From assembly GCF_019649055.1 (NCBI RefSeq), contig NW_026570311.1, forward strand, positions 1 through 64,000: a stretch of 64,000 bases of DNA, written 5' to 3'. A model generated the notes under the pieces. It was not told the origin of the DNA, made no database searches, and worked only from the letters and a program-made list of their open reading frames with translations. This DNA is from Paramacrobiotus metropolitanus. Taxonomy: Eukaryota; Tardigrada; Eutardigrada; Parachela; Macrobiotidae. Below are positions 54,395 through 64,000 of the stretch, piece after piece. How positions within the stretch are numbered: position 1 is the stretch's first letter; the number at the start of each line of letters is the position of its first letter. Both the position numbers and the translations under genes were made by a program.

Positions 54395-54525
54395 CTGTGG
54401 TCGTTAATCTTCTCCCCATTTTATCTGCAATCCACGCAGCCCTCGATCCAATAATTCTTGTCGTGTCTTTGACGGGTTTCCGTTTATTTTCAACACGGAC
54501 GAGTGTTATGTTAAATAGTTTTTTT
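54395..54525 (+). pseudogene. remnant of a receptor helix 7 exon
   Basis: The frame around 54395-54525 contains AIHAALDPIILVVSLTGFRLF, close to the helix-7 end of the family A receptors (AVLDPIIFAMSLTGFRLF). Upstream helices are absent. It lies between the two Kelch genes on the opposite strand and shows that the receptor cluster once extended here. Confidence 0.75.
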
Positions 54526-54967
54526 AGTTGTCAGGTCACTGTCATTACTGCAGCTGGTTCACTATTATTAATCATGCTTCTTTTTAGTAATTATGTTTTT
54601 CCTGTGGTATATTGTGGTTCCTGAACATACCCTTTGCATAAGTACTGCAGTGCATTATGTGACACTTCACGAGTGCGTGCGCGCAATATTTGTGATACCG
54701 TGGATATCAGACTCTAATCATAAAATAATATTTCGAAAAGCAGGTCCCACAGCGCAGTATAAACTCGATTCTCTAGAGAAAGTTTATCCGGCTAATTTTA
54801 ATTATCAGTTTAATTATTGCGAATTGCAAAAATCCTTGCGAAGTTTTGGAAGTTTAAGCCTTCGCAACTGAACTTTTTTTTACGACTGAAACACAGAAAT
54901 TCTTTCTATCGAATCCCTGGAAAGTTGGATCAGCTCACTGACCGTTTTTTCAGACCCAGTTATTTTC

Positions 54968-57388
54968 TCAGTTGGGCACGGCGCCGGTGTGGAACGCGGG
55001 AATATTCGTTGTACTTACTGCAGGAAAACGTATAGGCGTGTTACGGTTGTCAATTTCCAACACAACAGCTGCGCATCCTTTAGTGTACGGCGGTCCATAT
55101 ATCACGGCCTTCTTTGTTTCCCATGTGTGCAAATCAAAATTGTAAACTTCCAGTCCACTATCGGGGTCCATGACGCAGATTGCGTCATTTACAAGAAAAG
55201 CGCCGCCATTTTTATGCGGCTGTAGCATATCGTCTGAAAACACGCTGGTATAGTCAGCAATTAAGAATCTTGGGCTCTACATTTTTTGTTTGGCATCATT
55301 GTCCATTTAATAGTTCATTATAGGCGCACCTTTTTGGAACCATTCATACGTTCTCGCATCGAAAGTTTCAACGCAAAAGGGTGTATCTTCTCCACCTAAT
55401 TTGCAAATCTTTTTTAATAGCCACCAAATGATTTCTGTTGCGCTACATGGATCTCAATCATTTTTACGCGAGTCAACGTGTGCAAAATAATTTAGCGTAC
55501 GGAATCGTACTTTTGCGTTTGACCTAACAGGCTAGAGATGCTCTGAGTAATTCATACCGAAGACGTATATCAAGCCATCCGGACCAACGCAAGCCGAGCA
55601 TCCATAACGTCCTAACCGCATTTTCCCCACTTCACTCCATTCATCCCTGTCCGGATCGTAACACAGGACAGACCGCACAACATAAAGATTTCGCTGGCCG
55701 ATCCACACAGCGCCCCCGATTGTGTATAATCGACCACCACACGCCACAAGGGCGAAACTGTGCATGGCAATGGGCAAGCTAGCCACATAACGCCATGTAT
55801 TCGTGGAAGGATCGTAACACTCCACGGTTTTCAAATCTTGCGTATCGGTCACTCGCCCACCAACAGCATAGATACGATTCTTTATCGAAGCCATGGCGAA
55901 TCGCTCACGCGGCGTATGCAAATCGGCGACCTTTATCCATCCATTCCCATAATGGTAAGAGTGCGGATCATGATATGGATCGTAACGGTATGCGTGCGAA
56001 ACAGCACGATAACAGTGGCTCTGATAATGCGAGCGACCGCCGCATACAAATAATGCGTTATCTTCCGTAACAGTAACACCGGCATCGCTAATATTATAAG
56101 GGAATGACGAACTGCTCCATGATTTTGATACATCTGGAGTAAGGTGTAGGAATTCCACTGTGTTCAGCAGTTGCGGGTGTCGAAACCTGTTTTCCCCTCC
56201 GATGCTTACGATAACCCTCTTCATTTCTGCAACACAGAGTTATTTAAATGATAAATATATTGCAGTTTAATTTAAGCTAATGTCTAACCGTATGAAGTTC
56301 GCGGGCGACGCTGCGATGACTTAATAACTAGGTTTCTCATAAGTTCCCTTAAGGAACACTCATCTTTAAGTCCGGTATACCAAAGAGGTCTTATTGACCG
56401 GTAGCAACTTAGGTTTTTCTGGTTGAGAAAGGGCCAACGCACGAACTGTAGGATCTCCCTTCGATAGGCTAGCCGTTCCCCCGTGTTATTGTCCACCCAT
56501 CGCATCACGGCTTCGAAGACGATATTCTCATTCGCCACGCTGAGTTCATTGGAATTTAGCAACTTTTCAAGCTACAACAAGCTACGTCGGTAATACGATT
56601 TGGGGCACCTCGGCTCGGTTTAGGCTAAAAACCGAATTGAGGCCTTCTTCAAGGAAAATATTTCTAATCAAGTTTCTGTATTAAACAATTTTATATTAAC
56701 CATATCCGAGTTACTCAAGCCAATACATACCACTTTCTTATCCAGATGCAAAAAATCGTTAGTCCGTGTTAGCTCAAAAAAATTCTGATAAGCAAATGCT
56801 ATAGCTTTCGTGGTTGTTTTGGCGTGCGTTTGGCTTGTCTGATCAGGGAAACGAAGAACTGTTAGGCAGTTTGTTACATCCATATTTTTTTCCAGAAAGT
56901 CCCAACAGGCATCCGCAACTGAGTCCATTTCCAGGACACGGGCGGCTTCAAGAAGCGGCACAACATTATGGCGGTTGATTTCTATCTCCTCCGAGTATGC
57001 ATACATAATCAAACTGCGTTATAGAACATTCCGTTACCGACAGCTGTAGTGTAAAAATGGACGAAATTAATTATTTTATGAGTATCAATCTCGCTTACTC
57101 ATAAAGTGTCCTGACTGCGATCGTCTCCAGTCGGATTTCTTGTCTTGTAGAACTTCTCCAGCCGAGAAACAACTTTCGCCGAAAATATCCACTGCATGCA
57201 CTGAGCACTACACTATGGCAATCGTATCCACGCATGGAATCGTAGCCTAGTACAACGACATCGCAAAACGCTCCACTGCGACGGAAATCCTGCAGGGTTT
57301 CAAAAACCGGTGCCAAACTGATACGGATCCGACTGCACTGTTCAAGTTCGGGTCCTGTCTTGATTGGACTAGTTACGCCGGCGTCCAT
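54968..57388 (-). CDS. BTB-BACK-Kelch protein B
   Basis: Same architecture and exon plan as protein A: BTB start 57104-57388 (FCDVVVLGYD, LSACSGYFRR), second BTB exon ending near 56730, BACK 56284-56580 (WPFLNQKNLSCY), Kelch exon 55540-56224 (SIGGENRF, VCGGRSHY, AVGGRVTD, TIGG), a short exon near 55330-55395 (GGEDTPFCVETF) and a last exon 54968-55237. Exon 5 ends at the same codon as in A. It probably serves as a Cullin-3 adaptor. N-terminal and Kelch regions are well conserved with A, so the duplication is not very old. Confidence 0.9.
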
Positions 57389-58871
57389 TTTTGCGCTTGG
57401 ATTTAAAATTTGGAAACCAGTTTTGCTATTTAAAATGCTGCGCCCTAGATCGACGTGTTTATGGCAGAAACATAAGATAGATTAAGGTAACTGTAAAATT
57501 TAATAGTATTCTTGAGAACAGAACTTACTATAGCGCATGTATCTGTACTGGGAAACGATTATCAGTTCTGTGCAATATGGTGTTACAAACGGTGCGATGC
57601 TCCTTTTGCATTATAGGCAGTACACTACAGTAGTTGTAGCGTATATCAGAGTTGGGCTTATCACTACCTTGTTTATCGGCTTCCACTGACTATAGCCATT
57701 GTGATAAACTAATAAATCAAAGCAAATACAGTAATTGTGATAAACTAAGACATCTGATATGGTTTGTGTAAGAGCGATGTTGGAGTTCTTTAAATGCGTC
57801 TGTATGCCATGGTATTTGTACAATTGTACAATGTACATACGATACAAGTGTTGTTGTATCATGTATGAAACAGTACCTGAATTAGCGTATCACAGAAGAA
57901 GCCAAAAATTTAATTTTATGTTTGTCTTCACAATTTATTGGCCGCTCCGCTCGTTGCGGAGTTCAGGTGACCCAGAATGTATTCATAATTCCCTTTCCCT
58001 AATTACAGATCAGTTCTCAGAATTGATTAAACGGCCAGCACAGAGACCAAGCGATTGGACAATTTAAGTATAGGTTCTGCAGTTGTTGCTTGGCCACATT
58101 TCTAGCAGACAGTCGGATCTGACTCGAGGGCATGATGACATCAGTAATCCAGGTAACCAAAATTCAAACTAACAATTATGGTCACGAAATTGCAACAAAG
58201 CCGGAAATGCTTGAAATTAATTGCAGTTTCCTTTTTATAAAGACGAAGGCACTGCGCATTGCAAGCGCATATATTTTAAGTATACCAAACGTCCAACACC
58301 TCACCAAAGCATTAATAATTCTTGTGATTCCATATTCATACAATGTGCTTTTATCTGTACCGAATCCAACATGATTGCCAAAACTTGGTATACTTCTACT
58401 TGTTGTAAGTGGATTACTACTGTACGAGTCAGTCGAGACGCGCTTCTCCATAAATCCCGTCCGCATATCCAATTTTTTGTGCCACTCGTTGCGGAGTTTA
58501 GGTGACCCAGAATGTATTCATAATTCCCTTTCCCTAATTACAGATCAGTTAACAATCTAATGTAGCCGTTAGCACAGTTAAATGTTCAGTTCTAATGATC
58601 ATTGTATATGAGATAGCTGTCAAGTTTACTTTGATCTCCACCGGTCCACGAGCGAAAAATGAAAAACTATATTTGTCAGAATCTGTTAAAGTTGTTGAGT
58701 GTCCACGGAAACTTGCAAGCACGTCCCTGCAACAATATTTCCTACAAGTTTTAACATATTTCATCACATTGTGGCGGCTTACCTCTACCGGACGACGCCA
58801 TCCTTGAGGCGCAGTTAATCGTATCGCCAACCCTACCGATTTATCCCAAAATTTTTAATACCATTTGAATT
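57389..58871. other. intergenic interval with a two-copy repeat
   Basis: No gene supported. 57950-58015 and 58485-58550 are 66-bp direct copies with one difference (CTCGTTGCGGAGTT...CAGATCAGTT), probably from a dispersed repeat family. Confidence 0.7.
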
Positions 58872-61800
58872 CTAATGCAGCAAGATGCCCCTATTACAGT
58901 CGTACAGAGAATATCTGGGAAGCTTCGTTCCGACAATCGCCGTCATTACCGGACCTGATGGAGAGAGTCAATAAAATACTGAACCTGCGGTGACAACGGA
59001 TGGGAAAAATTACCGGTATGAGCACCCGCACGAAGCTGCAACCAATCACGTTTCAGCAGATCGTCTTTTCTGTACAGTTGCAACACCTGCCGCGCAAACT
59101 CACATACTTCGGCAGCATGGTGACCGTTATTTCGGTGGGGTACGCCACTAGCAACCTAAAGAGAAACTGAAGTAGGGTTACCGTGAATCTTCGCACTTTT
59201 GCAAGTACCATGTGCGTATCGGCAACGACTTCCACACGGTAGACATCGTACTGAGCAATGGTCTTCTCGAACACAACAACCATTTCATTGAGGAACTCTA
59301 TCAGAGCCACTGGCGGAGACTGCTGAACAAACTCCATGAATCCATCAAAGGACGTAAAGCAGACGGAAGCACTGTCGTAGTACTCGGGAGAAACGCCCAA
59401 TCCTGCACGTAACTGACGCACAATGGAACTGCAAAATTGCACACATGTTAATTTCAGTAAATTTACGCTAATTTGAAAATTCGGACAGAATTACAGTGGC
59501 ATCAGCTGTGTGAGCATTTCATCGGCAATCAGCTGCTGACGGCGCAAATCCACGATGCGTTCTCGGACAGCAGCCTCTAGGGCGTCATTATAACGGGATA
59601 ATCGTTGCACAATCATCTCCGCCATTTGCTTCGGACGAGCACCGACGATCTTCGAATAATTGTTTATAAGCGTCTTTATTCCTGGACGACCGTCTTGTTG
59701 CAGACAGTTTTGAATCAGCTCTTGGAGTGGATAGCGGGTCTCCAGAGTGTCTACTGGAGCGTTGACCTTCTCAGGTATAGAGCCGGCTAAAATATTAACA
59801 GCGTTTAAGTGAACCAAGGATATTTAAGAAAAGAGGCACTGCTATATTTCGAACGCTATCAATAAGTGCTGACCTTCTTTAATCCATGAAGCCTGGCCCA
59901 ATATCTGCGCCAGGATTAGGCCGGCGTTAAAGATATCACTGCGCTGTGCTGCCTGCTGGTGATCGTCAGTCCCAATCTCCCAGCGACTGTGACGTTTCTG
60001 AGATTTCCGATTCGTTGCATTGTGCTCAGCGGTCTTTATCTCCTTTAGCAATCGGTCATAACCTAACTTGCAAATTTTCAGGGTGAAATATTTGTCCACA
60101 CAACACGAAGTGATGGATAAAGTTCCGTGGTATGCTATTGAGGAGCTGTGTATAGCTTCAATGCCCTTTAAAAACAGCTGCTGAACAAATGACTTCTTGA
60201 CCTTTTAATGATGTTTTTGTACCTGCAGCAGATCCCATATGAAAGACACCTGCATGAGAGAATCCACAACGTATGTGTTCTGGGTGAGCGCCACCAGGAG
60301 CGAGTGTTTATCACAGTATGTACTGACGAACACGATCTGCTGTTCGTCTAAACGGCAGATGCCCATAAAGCGGTTGATGCTTGAGCAATTGGCCAGATCC
60401 TTCATCTGCAAAGCATTTTGTTAAAGGGGAATTCCTTCCATCATGCGCAACCGTACTCTGCACCATATTGAGAAGAAAGCTTATATTGGCAGAGCGCATT
60501 GTAGCAAGGATTATTGTCGATTCGACCTTGTACAAATGAACTCTGGTTCCCGAAAACTGGGCGATCGAACTGTGGCTCTGCAATAGCGATAAGAACACTA
60601 TCATACAGTAAAAATAGTGCTTCACATGTTAGGCTCAAGCGAGACTCATTTGGATGATCGCGCGTTTGTTAAGGCAGAGCGTTGTTAATAAAATAATTTA
60701 ATACACATCTCAGTTTAAAACGACACAATATATTTTTGAAACATACTCTTTTAGTTGATGAATCAGTAATCGTAGTGGAGAAATCGTTGTACAAAGTCAG
60801 GTTGCCTGCATCCAAAATCCACCAGTGTTTATTCCTCGCCGCTTGCCTGTGTTCGGGGACGTTCGTCTTTACACAATAGTAATTTTGATTAATAATTATA
60901 AAAGCATCTTGCTAACCGTCCATAATAAACGCCAGCAGTGGTGAAGAGAAGCAGCGATACGGCCAGGCCGACAATTACCGCCACCGCTATAAGTGTCACG
61001 TTGTCTGCGCAAAACATTTCTAATGATACACAAAGCCGCAGTTAAATCCCACGAAGAACAGCCGTACCACTGCTTTGGCACGTTCTTTTATTGTTGAGGA
61101 AACCACAAAGCGGTTCATCCGGGGGTGCAATTAACTGAGATGGCCCCCAATCGATTTCCTTGTCTACGCTGATGTGATAAACGTCCTTGACGATGTCGCC
61201 GAATATCGCATCCTGTGTAACAAACGAGCAGGTAAGGAATCAAATGTATCTATGGTAATGTATCTAACTATCTATATCTAACTATCTATGGTTTATGAAA
61301 CTGAAGCATTTGCCGGAAATATAATCAGCAAACAGCATGATTTTAATTCTGGAGTAAAACGAAAAGTAGAATAACATCCTACAATTGCAACAGCCTCATA
61401 TTTATGAACAAGCAAATTTATGCAATGTCATTCTTTTTATGCAACATATTTATATTATGTAAAGGCTAATTTTTACTGTTCGGAACTAAATCGCGAAATA
61501 ATAACAAAAACATTGCCCACGTTGACCTCAAATATGCCGGTTGTTGCGTTGAAATCCTTCATCACCATGGGTGTTAACCGTCGCCCGTAGGAATCGACGT
61601 AGAACTGCGAGTAATCGCTTTGGAATGTTCGGTTGTAGAAGAGTCGTGCTATGCGACGACCATCCATGAGGGATATGTTTCGTGCAACTGCCTCGTCGAG
61701 GATCTGTAAGAGATACACTAATAATTTTCAGAGCAATAATTTTCAGTGCACCTCGCGTTTCGACCTTCGGTTTAGTGATTAGCCGCAATTACAAAAAAAA

Positions 61801-63696
61801 TTACTGAATGGATAAACAGATTTATGAAATGTCAAGCAGTACGACGCGCTACCGATTATACCGTTGCCAGTGCCGATAGTGCCTCAAAATCCACAATGTT
61901 GTACAACTTCTGTAATATGCAGGTACTGTTAACAAACTATACATGTCAAATTTCAAAACAAGGCGCGCTGCAATCACGTACTGAATTGTCCAGAAGAGAT
62001 TTGCGCGCAACGTCCCGATCATGTAACAGTTGCTGTATGTAATCGCTTCCAACTGTTATTGTTGTCTGATTGTTGAAGTTCTCTAAAGATGCTTGGCTGT
62101 AGGGGACTTTTATCGTCATGACGAACAACACCCGAAAAGCTGCGGTTAAAATCTGTAACATTATAGAAACCTTGTATATACCACCAGTGAGCCGAAACAA
62201 TTAGTAGAAAATTATCTTACTATCAAGTCAGTATCATTCGATGGCATCCAGTTTAGAAAGGCGTCCGGCTGTTCCTGCACCGTAATAAATGCCTAGCAAA
62301 AGTACTGTTATGCCGAATAATTAAAATTATAATTACATTGGACAGAAAATTTTACGAGACTTCACGTTACTGTTCTTACATAGTCTCCATTCGTCATATT
62401 CTCTTGATAAGCGGCTACCTAAGCAGCGCAAGGTATTTATCTGTTGTATTCATAAAAAGCAGAGCGCGTTAGCCGCATTGACAAACTGTACCACTTTTTA
62501 CCATTATCTTCTTAACGGTGTCGGGCAGTGTGGAAAGAATGACAACTGCAAAAAAAGAAAGAAAAGGTCAAAGGTGAAATCGGCTACAAGAATAAGTAAA
62601 CGGAATCGTATGTCTTTGTAGCTTTCTCTTACTGCGCGCAAGTGGGCGAACGTGAGCCAGCAACTCCTTTGGGCTGAGCTCGCTTGAATTGAACTTAATG
62701 AAATACGGCACGAAACTCCGTTGTTTCTGCAGCATTTCCTGAGCACTAGAGCAGCGCCCGGAGGGAAACGCCGACTGCGTTTGATCCTGATCACACAACC
62801 ACACACTGGTCTTCCAACTGAACCACGAACATACGCCAACAAAGCCATCAAAAGAGCTCTGTGGGCGGTAAGACATGGACACGATCGTCGGATACCGCTG
62901 CGGTGTGATAACGAAGTTGTTCCCCAAGCTAAACATCGTGCAGACATGTGACCTGGTCTGGTGAACTGCCATTCTTTCCGAAATAAATGATACTTACGTT
63001 GTCATGAATAAAGTATTCCATTCTGTATCGAACACAAACATTAATAATAATAATATTAAGTAAAACGTTAACGAAATAAATGCTTGTCCCAAGCAACGGG
63101 TTATTTTAAAGTACCTCTCACAATGGCTCCTAGCTCCAAAATCTCTTGAAAGCATCCTTATAAGAGAAAGTGTTCCATAGACTTATCGCCTTACACAGAA
63201 TTTAAAGCAAGCCTGGATAATTACAGCAGCCTGGTATTTTTAATGATAATTACAATTATACGGATTATAATCATATCGTTAATTACAATAGTTTACTATT
63301 TTTTTCACACAACTGTTTGAGGAAGCGCTTCGTCGGTTAATATTTATTAAACAGTCGCGCATGGTTTGTTTTGATTCTGTTCTCTGTCGTACCTGGACTG
63401 GCAAACGCAACGGCTTGTCCACTGGCGGCATAAAACACCTTCGACGCCCAATTGACCACTCGCGACGCCACATCAGCACACTGCGACACATTGCGTTGCC
63501 ACAGAAACTGATATGTAATATTAATCCGGTCGCGTAGCTGTTCCTGCAGCTGCTGATAACCCAGAAGGAACCCGCGAATATGCCAGGGAATCTGGTGCTG
63601 TACAGCATCATAGGCTAGCACCGTCACAATCGTCAGGTTCGGTGGTGAACACACACAGAAACGCAGGATGATCAACAAAGCCGCAGAGCGCATCAT
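58872..63696 (-). CDS. receptor guanylate cyclase, catalytic domain degenerate and truncated
   Basis: Many small exons. Signal peptide MMRSAALLIILRF; ANF-receptor ligand domain (NNFVITPQRYPTIVS, DGRRIARLFYNRTFQ); juxtamembrane PPDEPLCGF; membrane span around 60930-61010 (AVAVIVGLAVSLLLF); kinase-homology domain (NRFMGICRLDEQQIVFV, AYHGTLSITSCCVD); dimerisation coiled coil (LRRQQLIADEML); cyclase domain from 59405 (CFTSFDGF, YDVYRVEVVADTHM, LRAGAHTG). The first metal-binding Asp of the usual FSDIVGF is a serine here, and after PRYSLYDCN the protein stops at 58872, before the NTASRMES helix. Probably a catalytically inactive receptor. The N-terminal part could pair with another subunit (inference). 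Confidence 0.85.
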
Positions 63697-64000
63697 GGTG
63701 GATTAAATTTGACCCGACATATTTCCCTGACTGTGTATATCTGTGTGGGGAAGGTGTAGCAGCCGGATTAAGGATGCAACAATTACGCTGGTCGTTTACG
63801 TAATCAACATCGTCTCCAGGGACATTGATGGTTAGCGTCTTGAGCTGCCGCTAACCGGGTTGTAATTAGGTTGTATTCAGCGTTGTCATGCGCGTTATTG
63901 TATGCGCCTTTAAGTGCTTAAAGCTAAAGATAAACAGTTCAAGGGATCGGTGTGGATGGAATTATGGAATAGCCGGTGACAGGGAGATTAAAATGCCTAA
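63697..64000. other. upstream region of the receptor cyclase gene
   Basis: Contains no gene I can support; likely promoter and 5' leader of the minus-strand gene that starts at 63696. Confidence 0.5.

Noticed and set aside
58375-58560. Short open frames around the 66-bp repeat
   Set aside because: They are produced by the repeat itself and lack coding character.

Overview
The window reads as invertebrate animal DNA: small GT-AG introns (about 60-90 nt), a cluster of seven-helix receptor genes, two BTB-Kelch genes, a receptor guanylate cyclase and an LTR retrotransposon. The receptor and F-box-like families remind me of tardigrades, but that is recognition by eye and not proof. Positions 1-23069 are one large virus-derived element of the Polinton/Maverick (adintovirus-like) type, bounded by terminal inverted repeats of about 110 bp. 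Its left repeat starts exactly at base 1, so the left target flank is outside the window.

Element layout. 247-5114 (+) is an accessory block: a two-BIR inhibitor-of-apoptosis-like gene, an IAP-type RING, two tandem paralogues of unknown function, another small gene and a single-BIR gene, several with a TATA box close upstream. At 5263-5684 (-) lies a TATA-binding-protein-like gene in three reading frames, back to back with the packaging ATPase (5683-6387). Then come, all (+), a small hydrophobic-tailed protein, a basic protein, integrase, penton-like minor capsid protein, a glycine-rich basic virion-type protein, double-jelly-roll major capsid protein and adenain-like protease (to 12097). The minus strand carries two unknown genes (12384-13739), protein-primed DNA polymerase B with four introns (13955-17961), an F-box-like gene (18202-19723) and a coiled-coil gene (20053-21048). 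A 1-kb array of 29-bp repeats precedes the right terminus. Most core genes carry single-base frameshifts, often at homopolymers. This means either a decaying endogenous copy or assembly indels; the apparently young retrotransposon downstream shows the same pattern.

22212-24879 is a 1.35-kb tandem duplication that includes the element's right end and its flank. The copied end has lost its terminal 12 bases. 25189-26156 is a broken non-LTR reverse-transcriptase tail.

Host region. 28307-50590 holds a receptor cluster of two families: family A at 28307, 39421 and 49512, each with one intron at a matching position, and single-exon family B at 33079 plus a pseudogene at 36818. A Ty3/gypsy-type retrotransposon (40715-46666, minus strand, LTRs identical by eye, 4-bp target duplication) sits in the last codons of the 39421 gene. 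51400-53967 and 54968-57388 (-) are tandem BTB-BACK-Kelch paralogues. 58872-63696 (-) is a multi-exon receptor guanylate cyclase whose catalytic domain is degenerate and truncated.

Together the element has the parts for integration (integrase), replication (PolB), packaging (ATPase) and a capsid, plus anti-apoptotic-type proteins. The TBP-like gene next to TATA-box promoters suggests the virus carried part of its own transcription machinery, which is the most novel point here.
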